DNA of 64,000 bases from Magnetovibrio sp. (GTDB lineage Bacteria; Pseudomonadota; Alphaproteobacteria; Rhodospirillales; Casp-alpha2). Positions within the stretch are counted from its first letter, which is position 1; every line of letters starts with the position of its first letter. The notes below the pieces were generated by a model, which ran no database searches, had not been told where the DNA came from, and saw only the letters and a program-made list of their open reading frames with translations. The stretch lies in contig NZFO01000017.1 in the NCBI GenBank assembly GCA_002690705.1, positions 47,690 through 111,689 on the forward strand. The letters run 5' to 3'. Of this stretch, positions 40,461 through 52,042 are shown one piece after another. Made by a program: the position numbers and the translations under genes.

Positions 40461-42002
40461 TTAAACGTCCAGCATAATGCGTTGCGGGTCTTCAATACAT
40501 TCCTTTAAACGGACGAGGAAAGAGACAGCTTCGCGACCATCAATGATGCGGTGGTCGTAGGAGAGTGCAAGATACATCATTGGCCTGACAACCACCTCCT
40601 CGCCAATAGCTATTGGACGTTTTTGAATTTTATGCATCCCCAAAATAGCGGACTGAGGCACATTTAAGATAGGCATGGAATTAAGCGAACCAAATACGCC
40701 ACCATTAGAAATGGTAAAGGTTCCTCCCATCATTTCATCCATACCAAGCTTACCGTCGCGCGCTCGATGGCCAAAGTCGTTTATGGAGCTCTCTATGTCT
40801 GAGAATCTCATTTGGTCGGCGTCTTTTATTACCGGAACTACCAATCCATTGGGTGTCCCCACAGCAACACCAATGTTATAATAATTTTTGTAGATTAGGT
40901 CATCGCCATATATTTCTGCATTCACGGCAGGCCATTCCTTTAACGCGATACATGCCGCGCGCACAAAAAATGACATGAACCCGAGGCGCACTCCATGTTT
41001 CTTCTCAAACGTCGATTTGTACTCGGCCCTTAAGTCCATGGCGGCGCCCATATCTACCTCGTTCCAAGTGGTAAGCATCGCGGCGGTTTGTTGTGCCTCC
41101 TTGAGCCGGCGGGCAATAATTTTTCGAAGTTTAGTCATCGAAACGCGCTCTTCGCGCTGATCATTCGGACGTGGCGGCAGGTCGATTGACGGCATATTAC
41201 CTTTTGTTACCCCGGGATTCACCTCATGCCGCGCAGTTTGAACTTCGATAGCCGCAAGTGCGTCGCCTTTGGTAATACGACCGCCCTTGCCACTTCCTTT
41301 TATCAACGAAGGGTCCAAATCATTTTCATCGACTAGTTTGCGGACAGCTGGTGACAAAGAGGCCGAGGGGATTATTTTTGATGCAGCGATTGGTTCTGGA
41401 ACTGGAATTGGAGCTGGTTCTTTTAACATGGCGGTAGCCGGATTTGACTTACTTGTTGATGTACTAGATTCAATGCTCCCAAGAATAGATCCGACAGTGA
41501 CGTTGGCGCCCACATCGGAAGTAATTGATACAAGAATACCTGTTGATGTTGCATTGACCTCTATAGAAACTTTATCAGTTTCTAATTCGATCAAAGGTTC
41601 ATCAACTACAACATCTTCACCAATCACTTTCAACCACCTCGCAACGGTCGCTTCTTTCACGGATTCACCCAATGATGGGACAGTGATATCAGTGTATATA
41701 TCGCGTTGGGGGGCAATGACTGTGTTTTTGCCCGAGGCAGAGTTCATGGCATTTTCATGAACATTCTCACTTATTACACCTAAAAGTGTGCCAACAGCAA
41801 CGTCAGCTCCAGTTTCGGCATCAACTGATAGTAAGGTACCGGCTGTCGGCGCATTTACTTCAACCGAAACTTTATCGGTTTCCAACTCTAGTAAGGGTTC
41901 GTCTTGGGTCACCGCGTCACCCGGGGCCTTGAACCATTTTGCAACGGTTGCCTCTGTTACAGACTCACCTAATGCAGGCACAACGATATTTATAGCCATC
42001 AT
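40461..42002 (-). CDS. sucB: 2-Oxoglutarate dehydrogenase E2 (dihydrolipoyl succinyltransferase) with two lipoyl domains
   Basis: Transfers succinyl groups from E1 to CoA as the core of the 2-oxoglutarate dehydrogenase complex. The 513-residue protein has two tandem lipoyl domains, with lipoyl lysines at K44 and K144 (both ETDKVS) exactly 100 residues apart. A Pro/Ala-rich linker follows, then a peripheral-subunit-binding domain (about 223-262; [20 protein letters not shown]). The catalytic domain ends with H484 and D488 ([12 protein letters not shown]). E2o usually has one lipoyl domain, so the second is unusual. The [13 protein letters not shown] type of domain and the position after sucA support E2o over pyruvate E2. 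It starts with ATGATG; the second ATG is better spaced from AGAGG. Confidence 0.96.
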   Translation of the reverse strand: MMAINIVVPALGESVTEATVAKWFKAPGDAVTQDEPLLELETDKVSVEVNAPTAGTLLSVDAETGADVAVGTLLGVISENVHENAMNSASGKNTVIAPQRDIYTDITVPSLGESVKEATVARWLKVIGEDVVVDEPLIELETDKVSIEVNATSTGILVSITSDVGANVTVGSILGSIESSTSTSKSNPATAMLKEPAPIPVPEPIAASKIIPSASLSPAVRKLVDENDLDPSLIKGSGKGGRITKGDALAAIEVQTARHEVNPGVTKGNMPSIDLPPRPNDQREERVSMTKLRKIIARRLKEAQQTAAMLTTWNEVDMGAAMDLRAEYKSTFEKKHGVRLGFMSFFVRAACIALKEWPAVNAEIYGDDLIYKNYYNIGVAVGTPNGLVVPVIKDADQMRFSDIESSINDFGHRARDGKLGMDEMMGGTFTISNGGVFGSLNSMPILNVPQSAILGMHKIQKRPIAIGEEVVVRPMMYLALSYDHRIIDGREAVSFLVRLKECIEDPQRIMLDV

Positions 42003-42034
42003 TTACCTCTTTGTTCTGTCGTAGTGAGCCGGCC

Positions 42035-45000
42035 TCAATTGTTTTTTAAACGTAGTTTTTGGGCTGGACGCTTAGTTGTCACTTTAGGTTCAACCCGTGA
42101 TTTTGCGAATGAGGTTTGTGGAATGGACCGGCGCTTGTTCACTGTCTTCTTTAGTGTCAATGCTTCGTCAACAAGAAGCGCTTGCTCTTCCAAATGCTGT
42201 GTCATTAGACCTGTCGCTGGTGATGCAGCTCCGGCTCGCCCGACGTATTGAGCGAGCGTTTGTTTGTGGTTTATCATTATTAAGACTTGTTCGAGGCGGT
42301 CACGTATGAATGTCCATGACCCCATATTCTTTGGCTCCTCTTGACACCATATGATTTCTGCATTGGGAAACCTGGACAAATCATTTGCAAGAACCTTATG
42401 CGGGAATGGGTACAATTGTTCTACTCGCATTAAATAGACGTCTTGAATGCTGCGGCGTTGCCGTTCTTCATAAAGGTCGAAGTATACTTTGCCACTGCAT
42501 AAAACAACTCGTTTGATCTTTGTGTCTGGCAACAATGAACGAGTTGGATCATCTGTTAAATCTTGGTCATCCCAAAGTATGCGATGAAATGTTGAATTTT
42601 CACTGAACTTACTGATGTTTGAGACGCATAGTTTGTGACGTAAAAGTGATTTTGGTGTCATTAAAATCAGTGGTTTACGAAATTCTCGGTGTAATTGTCG
42701 GCGCAATACATGGAAGTAATTGCTGGGAGTGGTGCAGTTACAAACCTGCATGTTATCATTCGCGCATAGTTGTAAATATCGTTCTAGACGGGCAGATGAA
42801 TGCTCTGGTCCTTGACCTTCGTAACCATGGGGTAAAAGCATAACAAGGCCCGACATGCGCAGCCACTTTAGTTCACCAGAAGAGATGAATTGGTCTATAA
42901 TAACTTGAGCACCATTGGCGAAATCACCAAATTGCGCTTCCCAAAGTACTAACATATTTGGTTCTGCCCAGCTGTAGCCATATTCAAAGCCAAGCACCCC
43001 CGCCTCGGACAAAGGGCTATCGATAACTTCGTATGGCGCTTGCCCAAACCGAAGATGGTTTAATGGAATATAACGCTCCTCGGTTTTTTGGTCGGTAAGA
43101 ACAGAATGTCGTTGTGAAAATGTACCGCGGCCAGAATCTTGACCGGACAACCGGACTGCGTGACCCTCGAGAAGCAGGGAGCCAAACGCCATAGCTTCGG
43201 CCGTTGCCCAATCGAAGCCCTTGCCCTCAGCGAACATTTCCTTCTTTTGATCGAGTTGACGCAGTATACGTTTGTGCGCGTTAAAGTTATCAGGGACCTT
43301 AGTTAAACCTTCGCCAATTTCTCTAAGGCGTTCGACAGGTAAACCTGTGTCACCGCGTCTTGCATCACCGTGAGCTACAGATAGGCCTGACCAGGCCCCA
43401 TCAAGCCATTCGGCCTTGTTTACCTTGTAGTTGGGAGCGGCTTCGAAAGATTGATCCAGTTGTCGGGTAAAATCCGCAATTTGTTCATCTAGGCCTTCTT
43501 TTGTAACGGCGCCTTCATTGACCAATTTTTGACCATAGATTTGCAAGGTAGTCGGATGAGCGGCAATCTTTTTATACATTAGGGGTTGAGTGAACATTGG
43601 TTCATCACCCTCATTATGACCATGGCGACGATAGCAAATCATATCGATTACTACATCTTTTTTGAAGCGCTGGCGATACTCCATCGCAATTCTTGCGCAA
43701 TGGGTTACGGCTTCAACATCGTCTGCGTTTACATGGAAAATAGGCGCAGCAACGACTTTCGCCACATCGGAAGAGTAGTGTGATGTACGTGAGAAACGCG
43801 GAGAAGTCGTAAAGCCAATCTGGTTATTGATAATTATGTGAATTGTGCCACCCGTCTTGTATCCATGAAGATTTGAGAGGTCGAATGCTTCGGGCACTAG
43901 ACCTTGGCCGGCAAACGCGGCATCACCGTGTAGTAAAAGAGCCATGACTTTTTCACGGTCCTCATCATTCTTTTGATTTTGCTTAGCGCGTACGCGACCG
44001 AGCACGACCGTATTAATACATTCTAGGTGGGAGGGGTTAGGATTTAGAGATAGATGCACGCTTTTACCGTCAAATACGCGGTCTGTTGCCGATCCCAAAT
44101 GATATTTAACATCGCCCGATCCGCCGACGTCTTCTGGCTTCGACGAGCCTCCTTGAAATTCATGAAAGATAGCTTGGAACGGTTTTGACATAACGTTGGA
44201 GAGTACATTTAAACGACCCCTATGCGCCATGCCGATGATAATTTCTTCGATACCAACTTGACTACCGCGTTTAAATATTTGCTCCATTGCAGGAACTAAG
44301 CTCTCTCCGCCGTCCAAGCCGAAGCGTTTGGTGCCAGTAAACTTTTTGTCGAGGTATTTTTCAAAGCCCTCGGTTTCTATCAGTCGGTTCAAGATTGCGC
44401 GCTTGCCAACCAGAGTGAATTCCGGCTGGTTATGGATCCGCTCAATACGTTCTTGGATCCAAGATTTTTCGTCAGGGTCTTGGATGTGCATGAATTCGAC
44501 ACCAATGGACCCGCAATAGGTTTGGTGAAGAATAGACATGATTTCTCGAACAGTCGCCGATTCAAGTCCGAGGACGTAATTAATAAAAATCTGACGATCC
44601 ATGTCTTTTTCTTGAAAGCCATAGGAGGCGGGGCTCAATTCTGGATGTTCCTTAACCGGATCAATCTTTAAGGGGTCGAGGTCTGCCAATAAATGGCCGC
44701 GCACCCGGTACGCACGGATCAACATTAGGGCACGCAGGCTATCCAGCGTTGCATCACGTGCTTTGGTGGCTGTAATCCGATCTGTGGCCGTGTCTTGGTA
44801 CTTGTTTTGAATGGCTGGATCTTGAGCCATCTGCTCGGAGAGGGTTGCCTCAGCCCCGCGTCCAACAATACCAGAGTCATTAGGTGCCCAAGACGCTCCG
44901 CGTTTTTCTTTGCTTAAAGCGTTCGCATCATCGGAGAGATTGGAGAAAAACTCCCTCCACCGAAAATCCACTGCATGTGGATCGTCGAGATAACGTTCGT

Positions 45001-45076
45001 ACATTTCTGCAATATACACTTGGTTGCCCGAAAACAAAAAGGCATTGGGGTCAACTTCACTCATACTATCATACAC
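42035..45076 (-). CDS. sucA: 2-Oxoglutarate dehydrogenase E1
   Basis: Thiamine-diphosphate enzyme that decarboxylates 2-oxoglutarate and loads E2. The 1013-residue protein begins with the short N-terminal motif NAFLFSGNQVYIAEMYERYL, in which the region that binds partner subunits lies. The central GMAHRGRLNVLSNV and HGDAAFAGQGLV ... INNQIGFTT segments form the TPP-binding fold. The C-terminal transketolase-type part contains LLPHGYEGQGPEHSSARLER. A basic, unstructured tail of about 35 residues ends in LRLKNN. No strong ribosome binding site is seen at either of the first two ATGs. It lies between sucD and sucB. Confidence 0.98.
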   Translation of the reverse strand: MYDSMSEVDPNAFLFSGNQVYIAEMYERYLDDPHAVDFRWREFFSNLSDDANALSKEKRGASWAPNDSGIVGRGAEATLSEQMAQDPAIQNKYQDTATDRITATKARDATLDSLRALMLIRAYRVRGHLLADLDPLKIDPVKEHPELSPASYGFQEKDMDRQIFINYVLGLESATVREIMSILHQTYCGSIGVEFMHIQDPDEKSWIQERIERIHNQPEFTLVGKRAILNRLIETEGFEKYLDKKFTGTKRFGLDGGESLVPAMEQIFKRGSQVGIEEIIIGMAHRGRLNVLSNVMSKPFQAIFHEFQGGSSKPEDVGGSGDVKYHLGSATDRVFDGKSVHLSLNPNPSHLECINTVVLGRVRAKQNQKNDEDREKVMALLLHGDAAFAGQGLVPEAFDLSNLHGYKTGGTIHIIINNQIGFTTSPRFSRTSHYSSDVAKVVAAPIFHVNADDVEAVTHCARIAMEYRQRFKKDVVIDMICYRRHGHNEGDEPMFTQPLMYKKIAAHPTTLQIYGQKLVNEGAVTKEGLDEQIADFTRQLDQSFEAAPNYKVNKAEWLDGAWSGLSVAHGDARRGDTGLPVERLREIGEGLTKVPDNFNAHKRILRQLDQKKEMFAEGKGFDWATAEAMAFGSLLLEGHAVRLSGQDSGRGTFSQRHSVLTDQKTEERYIPLNHLRFGQAPYEVIDSPLSEAGVLGFEYGYSWAEPNMLVLWEAQFGDFANGAQVIIDQFISSGELKWLRMSGLVMLLPHGYEGQGPEHSSARLERYLQLCANDNMQVCNCTTPSNYFHVLRRQLHREFRKPLILMTPKSLLRHKLCVSNISKFSENSTFHRILWDDQDLTDDPTRSLLPDTKIKRVVLCSGKVYFDLYEERQRRSIQDVYLMRVEQLYPFPHKVLANDLSRFPNAEIIWCQEEPKNMGSWTFIRDRLEQVLIMINHKQTLAQYVGRAGAASPATGLMTQHLEEQALLVDEALTLKKTVNKRRSIPQTSFAKSRVEPKVTTKRPAQKLRLKNN

Positions 45077-45150
45077 ACGTCTTTTACGCGTCCTTCCCGT
45101 CGTTTCTCTACTGCCTAATTTCGAAGATCATTTAATCCCTGCATACCCTA

Positions 45151-46026
45151 TCACCGACTTAATACTTGTACCATGGTTTTGCCGAGGCCAGCAGGGCTTT
45201 CCGAGATATGGATGCCGGCAGATTTCATCGCTTCAATCTTGTCGCTCGCTCCACCTTTGCCACCAGCGATAATCGCCCCAGCGTGGCCCATACGTCGCCC
45301 GGGTGGCGCAGTGACACCCGCAATAAAACCCACTATCGGTTTTTTTGTACGGGAGTCCTTGATCAGCTGTGCGCCATCTTCCTCGGCAGACCCACCAATC
45401 TCACCGATCATAATGATTTGCTCAGTTTCATCATCGCCTATAAACATTTCTAAGCAATCGACGAAGTTTGTACCATTTATGGGATCCCCGCCGATACCTA
45501 TACAGGTCGACTGACCAAGGCCTGCCGCTGTCGTCTGCCCGACAGCCTCGTATGTCAGCGTTCCAGAGCGTGAAACAATTCCGACGCTACCGTTCTTATG
45601 TATATGACCGGGCATAATTCCAATTTTGCATTCGTTGGGTGTAATGACACCCGGACAGTTGGGCCCAATCAGTCGAGTTGAGGACCCTTCAAGTGCGCGC
45701 TTCACGGGGAGCATATCCATCACTGGTATACCCTCCGTAATACAAACGACCAAAGGTATTTCTATAGCGATAGCTTCGAGTATAGCCTCTGCAGCAAATG
45801 GAGGTGGCACGTAAATGACCGAGGCATTAGCACCTGTTTGGTTAACGGCATCGGCGACAGTATCAAAAACTGGCAGGCCTAAATGCTCGGTTCCGCCTTT
45901 GCCCGGAGTTACGCCACCAACCACCTTTGTGCCATAAGCAATGGCCTGCTCAGAATGGAAGGTGCCTTGCGAACCTGTAAAACCTTGGCAAATCAGCCTA
46001 GTATCAGAATTAACAAGAACGGACAT
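45151..46026 (-). CDS. sucD: Succinyl-CoA synthetase alpha subunit
   Basis: CoA-binding and phosphohistidine subunit of succinate-CoA ligase, 291 residues from ATG 46026. The CoA-binding N-terminus is [20 protein letters not shown]. The active-site His is in [16 protein letters not shown] (about H248). AAGGAGG is 7 bases before the ATG, and the ATG overlaps the sucC stop (TGATG). The TTG one codon upstream is therefore not the start. It is in the TCA operon. Confidence 0.98.
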   Translation of the reverse strand: MSVLVNSDTRLICQGFTGSQGTFHSEQAIAYGTKVVGGVTPGKGGTEHLGLPVFDTVADAVNQTGANASVIYVPPPFAAEAILEAIAIEIPLVVCITEGIPVMDMLPVKRALEGSSTRLIGPNCPGVITPNECKIGIMPGHIHKNGSVGIVSRSGTLTYEAVGQTTAAGLGQSTCIGIGGDPINGTNFVDCLEMFIGDDETEQIIMIGEIGGSAEEDGAQLIKDSRTKKPIVGFIAGVTAPPGRRMGHAGAIIAGGKGGASDKIEAMKSAGIHISESPAGLGKTMVQVLSR

Positions 46027-47222
46027 CAAGCGGCCTCCTTAACAGCTTTAACAATCTTTTCAGCGGCGTCACCTAGATTATCACCAGAAATTATTGGTAG
46101 CCCTGATTTCGCCATGATTTCTCTGCCTTTTTCGACGTTGGTTCCTTCTAAACGCACTACCAGGGGAACGTGTAGGTCAACTTCACGTGCGGCCTTGACG
46201 ACACCCTCTGCAATAACATCACATCGCATAATTCCCCCAAAAATATTCACTAGGATACCTTTTACTTTTGGGTCAGAAAGGATGATCTTGAATGCTGCGG
46301 TTACTTTCTCGGCGGTTGCACCTCCGCCTACATCAAGAAAGTTGGCGGGCTCGCTGCCGCAGAGCTTAATGATATCCATGGTTGCCATGGCCAAGCCTGC
46401 TCCATTAACCATGCAACCAATTTCGCCATCAAGTGAAATATAGTTAAGCGCATATTTGCTGGCTTCTAGTTCCTTTTTGTCTTCTTCGTCTTCATCCCGC
46501 ATGTCCTCTACATCTTGTTGGCGGTATAGCGCATTGTCGTCAAAATTGATTTTGGCATCCAATGCGATCACATCGCCGGCAACCGAGACGACTAGAGGGT
46601 TTATCTCCACAAGGGAGCAATCTAAGTCAACGAATGCTCGATAGAGTGAGAGCATTAATCTAACTGCCAAGTTGACTTGCTTGCCCTCTAAGTTAAGCCC
46701 AAAAGCTAACTCTCGGGCGTGAAAACTTCTGAATCCGACGACTGGGTCTACAGCAACCTTGAGGATCTTTTGAGGCGTGGCAGCTGCCACCTCTTCTATC
46801 TCCATGCCACCCTCGGTTGATGCCATCATGGTTATACGTGACGTTTCTCGATCTAAGAGAATACCCAGATAAAGTTCGCGCGCGATATCGCAACCTTCTT
46901 CAATGTATACCCTCTTGACCTCCTTCCCAGCTTTACCTGTTTGCTTAGTTATAAGAACGTGGCCGAGCATGTCTTTAACGCTCGAGCACACTTCATCAAT
47001 AGATTTTACTACGCGCACGCCGCCCTTACCATCGGGCTTATCTTTGAAATGCCCGGCGCCGCGGCCACCCGCATGAATTTGTGATTTAACGACATAAACT
47101 GGTCCGCTTAACTCTTTTACAGCCGCTACTGCCTCGTCTACTGCGAATACAGCTATCCCTTTGGGGACGCTTACGCCATATTTGGCTAACAATTGCTTGC
47201 CTTGGTATTCGTGAATATTCAT
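46026..47222 (-). CDS. sucC: Succinyl-CoA synthetase beta subunit
   Basis: ATP-grasp subunit that forms ATP or GTP from succinyl-CoA. The 398-residue protein starts [20 protein letters not shown]. It has the nucleotide-binding [10 protein letters not shown] and the C-terminal [12 protein letters not shown] and [16 protein letters not shown]. The open frame extends upstream by 53 codons, but GGAGG sits 8 bases before ATG 47222 and the family starts here. It ends overlapping sucD and follows mdh by 34 bases. Confidence 0.98.
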   Translation of the reverse strand: MNIHEYQGKQLLAKYGVSVPKGIAVFAVDEAVAAVKELSGPVYVVKSQIHAGGRGAGHFKDKPDGKGGVRVVKSIDEVCSSVKDMLGHVLITKQTGKAGKEVKRVYIEEGCDIARELYLGILLDRETSRITMMASTEGGMEIEEVAAATPQKILKVAVDPVVGFRSFHARELAFGLNLEGKQVNLAVRLMLSLYRAFVDLDCSLVEINPLVVSVAGDVIALDAKINFDDNALYRQQDVEDMRDEDEEDKKELEASKYALNYISLDGEIGCMVNGAGLAMATMDIIKLCGSEPANFLDVGGGATAEKVTAAFKIILSDPKVKGILVNIFGGIMRCDVIAEGVVKAAREVDLHVPLVVRLEGTNVEKGREIMAKSGLPIISGDNLGDAAEKIVKAVKEAA

Positions 47223-47256
47223 TTTGAGGCCTCCGAATATTTGTGGCATTGAGGAG

Positions 47257-48330
<1,074 letters not shown>

Positions 48331-48523
48331 TTATAAATCTTCTTTCCTCTTCCAACGAGATCACCCAATGGTGGACCACGTGCAATCTTCTTGTTGGTAT
48401 AGATAGTAGAGCAGTAGGGCAAGGAATTCACGGTAATTCGGCCCAAAATCAAGCCTGTGACATTTTAAAATAAAATGCTTGCTTTTGCACGGAAGAACGA
48501 GCTCTTGACGTTTAATCATAGCG

Positions 48524-49696
48524 TCAGTAATTGCTTCGTTTATTTGGAGAATGGGGCAGTGATATGTACTCGATTGACTGCATCTCCAAAAGGCGTGAGG
48601 TGGTGCGTTCAAACTCGAATGAACCATCGCCTTGAGTATAGAGCTCGCTGGCGCTAACTTCGGCCGAACAAACAAGGTTTACTTTGGCGTCATATAACGC
48701 ATCGATAAGCGTCACGAAACGTCTCGCTTGGTCGCGTTTGGCCATCCCCAAACGTGGTATGTTTTCTAGGATTAATGTATGGAAGTAACTAGCGAGTGTC
48801 AGATAGTCACTAGCTCCTAAAGGCTGCCCACAAAGATCGAAGAAGCCAAGAAAAGCCACACCCTCTGCGGTCTTCGGTATATGGACCTCGCGCCCATTGA
48901 CATGGAGGGTGCGATTACGGACTGGTAAGCCCGCCGCAAGACTTTCAAATGCGCTGTCTAACTTTTTAGCTGCGATGCTGTCTAATGGCGACAGATAAAC
49001 GTCCATAGATTTCAATTTTTCTAATCGGTAGTCAGTGTCGCTATCTAATTCAATAACGTCCATTTCCCCCATAAACATAGGAATAAAAGGTAAAAAACGG
49101 TCACGCTGGATTCCATCTTTGTATAGGTCAATGGGGTGTCGGTTAGACGTGGCTACAACGATAACCCCGCGGTTAAAAAGATTTTCAAATAATCGTCCTA
49201 AAATCATGGCGTCAGCAATGTCGGTGACGTGAAATTCATCGAAACAAAGCAACCATGAACGCTCGCCTTGATCGCCAACAATCACCTTTGCTAACGCCTC
49301 AATAGTGCTACGGTTTGGTGAGACTGCTCCGGTTCTTTGAGCTGTCCGAAAAGCGTGTAACCGCTTGTGGACTTCTTGCATGAAAGCGTGAAAATGAACG
49401 CGTTTTTTTGCCTCTATACTGATCCCGCAATTTTCAAAGAAAAGGTCCATGAGCATGGTCTTTCCGCGGCCAACCCCGCCCCACAAATATACTCCTCTTG
49501 GGGGATCTTTCCGGGGTGCTGTAAGCGATAGCCGCGCCATCCAACCAATTTTACCCATCCGAGTGCTGTATTCAACGAGATCGTCAGAGAGCTTCTGTAA
49601 CTTGCCAACTGCATGAGCTTGAAAAGGGTCAGCCCGAATGGAGCCTGTGTCTAAAAAGGTCTTGTAAGCAGCGCTTATGGCAGTTGGCCTAACCAC
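48524..49696 (-). CDS. zapE: Cell division protein ZapE (AFG1-type ATPase)
   Basis: A 390-residue P-loop ATPase. Walker A is WGGVGRGKTMLMDLFFE, Walker B-type CFDEFHVTDIADAMILGRLF, and VVATSNRHPIDLYKDGIQRD is the sensor segment; all three are family signatures. ZapE associates with the division ring and AFG1 homologues act in mitochondria. The start appears to be GTG 49696; no clear ribosome binding site is visible and the next Met is too deep. It lies upstream of mdh by 220 bases, the usual alphaproteobacterial neighbour. Confidence 0.95.
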   Translation of the reverse strand: MVRPTAISAAYKTFLDTGSIRADPFQAHAVGKLQKLSDDLVEYSTRMGKIGWMARLSLTAPRKDPPRGVYLWGGVGRGKTMLMDLFFENCGISIEAKKRVHFHAFMQEVHKRLHAFRTAQRTGAVSPNRSTIEALAKVIVGDQGERSWLLCFDEFHVTDIADAMILGRLFENLFNRGVIVVATSNRHPIDLYKDGIQRDRFLPFIPMFMGEMDVIELDSDTDYRLEKLKSMDVYLSPLDSIAAKKLDSAFESLAAGLPVRNRTLHVNGREVHIPKTAEGVAFLGFFDLCGQPLGASDYLTLASYFHTLILENIPRLGMAKRDQARRFVTLIDALYDAKVNLVCSAEVSASELYTQGDGSFEFERTTSRLLEMQSIEYISLPHSPNKRSNY

Positions 49697-49708
49697 TTAA
49701 TTCAATCT

Positions 49709-51085
49709 TTATGATCTATTTGGCACCGATTTGGTGCGATTGAGAAATTCTGCCTCCATTTCGCAGCGAATTCGATATCCAAGACTGGCGGATAGTTCAC
49801 TACTTTTTTCCACATCTGCCCAAGTAACTATAGCCCCTTTTTTTATCATCCTTTTAATTTTTATACCTTGGGCCAAGCCGATTGGGAGCGCACGAAGGGT
49901 ATGGGCTTCGTCAGCTGACATGAGCCGGCCCCAAACACAATGTCCTCCCTCACCATCAAGAATTTCGCCAGGTTTAAGGTCACGCTTTGCTGTGGCCGTG
50001 ACGTCCGCACGGAAAGCATTTGGTGTGCCTGTAGGTTGTTGATTGATCGCTGCCCACGCTATAGACAATCCGAGTTCTAATCCAATTAGATGATAAGGTC
50101 GCCAAAGTCCCGAATAGTGTCCACTTGGGTCCGTGAGAAGTCCATAGTCGGCAAAACAACGCTCCACATAATCAGTTGGCGCCTCGAATGTGACAAATAC
50201 TCCCCATCGCAAATTGTTTTGGATAGTGGAGCCATCCCTTTTTTGGCTGGAGATCACTTCAACTTGTCCTTTGTGATGCAATGCGCCCCCATCTTTTTCG
50301 GGTATCATGATTGAAGCGATTTCATTTATATCACATGCGGGAAAAGTGAGTCCACTTGGTGCAGGAGTAAGTCCAGTTGCATTAGAAACTGAAGCCATTT
50401 CAATTGCTGATTTTGTGCCGTCTAGAAAAGAGTTAAACATTTTTGCATTCATGCCGCTGGAATTAGCACGCTCAGCTGTCAGGCCATAATAATTCCATAC
50501 AGTATCTGGTGTTGAGGAGTGGTATTCAGGCAGGTACTTGGTACCTTTTCCAGCTGCCACGACCGTCAACCCGCAAGCCCTAACCCAATCTACTTGCTCG
50601 CAGATCAGAGCAGGTTGATCTCCGTAAGCAAGAGAGTAAACAACTCTCGCCTCACGTGCGCGCTTGGCTAAAAGCGGGCCGGCGAGAGCATCAGCCTCCA
50701 CATTTACCATAATGACGTGCCGACCCCGATTAATAGCTTGCAAGGCATGTAGGATGCCCATTTCCGGGACACCGGTTGCCTCGACTATTATTTCGACGCC
50801 CCCTGCATCAATAAGTTTCTCTGCGTCATCAGTGATGAAAGTTGTTCCACTTTTTAAAGCCCTCGCAGCGGAAATGGAGGTGTATTGTTCTAGTGGCCAT
50901 CCAGATGAATCTAAATTATTTTTGACACGCTCTATATTGGTATCGGCAATGCCTACGACATGGATCCCCGGCGTAAGGCGCGCCTGAGCTAAAAACATTG
51001 AGCCGAATTTACCCGCACCTATGATCCCGACGCGTATTGGTCGATTTTGTTCTTTCCGCGCCATCAGCAATTGGTTAAATATCAT
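49709..51085 (-). CDS. Predicted homoserine-dehydrogenase-like oxidoreductase with C-terminal SAF domain
   Basis: A 458-residue protein from ATG 51085, of the group annotated as predicted homoserine dehydrogenase with SAF domain (COG4091 type). It has an N-terminal NAD(P)-binding fold (VGIIGAGKFGSMFLAQARLT) followed by EATGVPEMGIL. The C-terminal SAF domain has DLKPGEILDGEGG and IKKGAIVTWADV. The reaction is not known; the group is often linked to sugar-acid catabolism. GGGGGA lies 9 bases before this ATG; a GTG eight codons upstream is an alternative start. It is followed by zapE after only 12 bases. Confidence 0.82.
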   Translation of the reverse strand: MIFNQLLMARKEQNRPIRVGIIGAGKFGSMFLAQARLTPGIHVVGIADTNIERVKNNLDSSGWPLEQYTSISAARALKSGTTFITDDAEKLIDAGGVEIIVEATGVPEMGILHALQAINRGRHVIMVNVEADALAGPLLAKRAREARVVYSLAYGDQPALICEQVDWVRACGLTVVAAGKGTKYLPEYHSSTPDTVWNYYGLTAERANSSGMNAKMFNSFLDGTKSAIEMASVSNATGLTPAPSGLTFPACDINEIASIMIPEKDGGALHHKGQVEVISSQKRDGSTIQNNLRWGVFVTFEAPTDYVERCFADYGLLTDPSGHYSGLWRPYHLIGLELGLSIAWAAINQQPTGTPNAFRADVTATAKRDLKPGEILDGEGGHCVWGRLMSADEAHTLRALPIGLAQGIKIKRMIKKGAIVTWADVEKSSELSASLGYRIRCEMEAEFLNRTKSVPNRS

Positions 51086-51297
51086 TCTATCGTGTCCCCC
51101 ATAAGACACCGTTTAAGTAAAATCTGTGGTTCCATAAAACTGTATCTGTGATTGAAGAAAATTTCCCATCTTATTTGTATATATTATTATTTTTAGGGAG
51201 TTTGTCCAAGTTTACGGTACGCGGTGTCATTGGATAGAAGAACTATGATTCTTTGCCGGTCGCACGGTGCGGGCTCAGTCACGATTGATACCCGTTA

Positions 51298-51850
51298 TTA
51301 TTTGCCTTGGAATTTGGGTACATGCTTTTCCATAAATGCGGCGAGGCCCTCCATACCATCTTCACTGGCGTTGATCTAATTTACTTGCGCTTGGGCTATA
51401 GCAATATGTTCAGTCAGCCCCTTTGGAACAGTTCAAACAATAAAGCGTTTAAGCGTCCGGGATGGTAAGAGTTTAGGGGCCGTTATGCGGGCAGCGTAAT
51501 CTATTGCCATTACCATCAAAGCCTCCGTGGTGGTTAACTTCATAAGCGTGCTTTGCGGATATGGGGTCGCCGGTCAACGCCAGATATATTGCGATCTTAA
51601 GTTGGAGTCGTCTAGCTAGCGTGAAAATCAATCCTAAAGAGAGACTGAGTTTCACCTTTGGGCAGGAAAAGATACCTTCACCCGCCGCTACCGACAAATT
51701 GGCCTTTCACCACATCGAGGACTGACTTATCCAAGTTTACTCGAACGACAGGTATTTCGCGGAAAATATCGTGCGGTCTAGCGTTGAGATCGGTCCCTGC
51801 AGAGAGAGCTTATCGGTTGCCGTAAAGAATGGCGACGCGGTCCTCGTTAG
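51298..51850 (-). pseudogene. Decayed enoyl-CoA hydratase/isomerase (crotonase) gene
   Basis: The minus strand retains recognisable crotonase segments in different frames. One frame reads FSCPKVKLSLSLGLIFTLAR and then LKIAIYLALTGDPISAKHAY, the substrate-binding helix region. After a frameshift, another gives EALMVMAIDYAARITAPK, an in-frame TGA, TVPKGLTEHIAIAQAQVN, an in-frame TAG, and the family-typical C-terminus EDGMEGLAAFMEKHVPKFQG ending at 51298. The N-terminal part (DRVAILYGNR near 51840) is barely visible. The remnant is about 550 bases; an intact gene is near 780, so parts are also deleted. An intact paralogue presumably exists elsewhere. Confidence 0.85.
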
Positions 51851-51885
51851 CACTCAAAATACGCGGTCCTCGTTAGCACTCAAAA
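51835..51885. repeat. 26-bp direct tandem duplication
   Basis: ACGCGGTCCTCGTTAGCACT plus CAAAAT occurs twice in succession (51835-51860 and 51861-51885, last base differing) at the 5' edge of the pseudogene. It looks like a recent slippage duplication in decaying DNA. Confidence 0.9.
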
Positions 51886-52042
51886 AGTGCTGCCAAGCTA
51901 TCTCTATGCTCGCGACCAATTCGTTATCAAGTCGATCGATGCTTCGTCGCGGTTAATTGTGATAATCGCGACGTGGGCGCTATTTTTTCTGGTTGAATTA
52001 AGTGACCGCGTCGGCGCTCATTTCTGGGATAATGTTCCCGCA

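Noticed and set aside
48361..48675. 104-codon minus-strand frame near the zapE end
   Set aside because: It mostly overlaps the zapE 3' end in another frame and has no motif.
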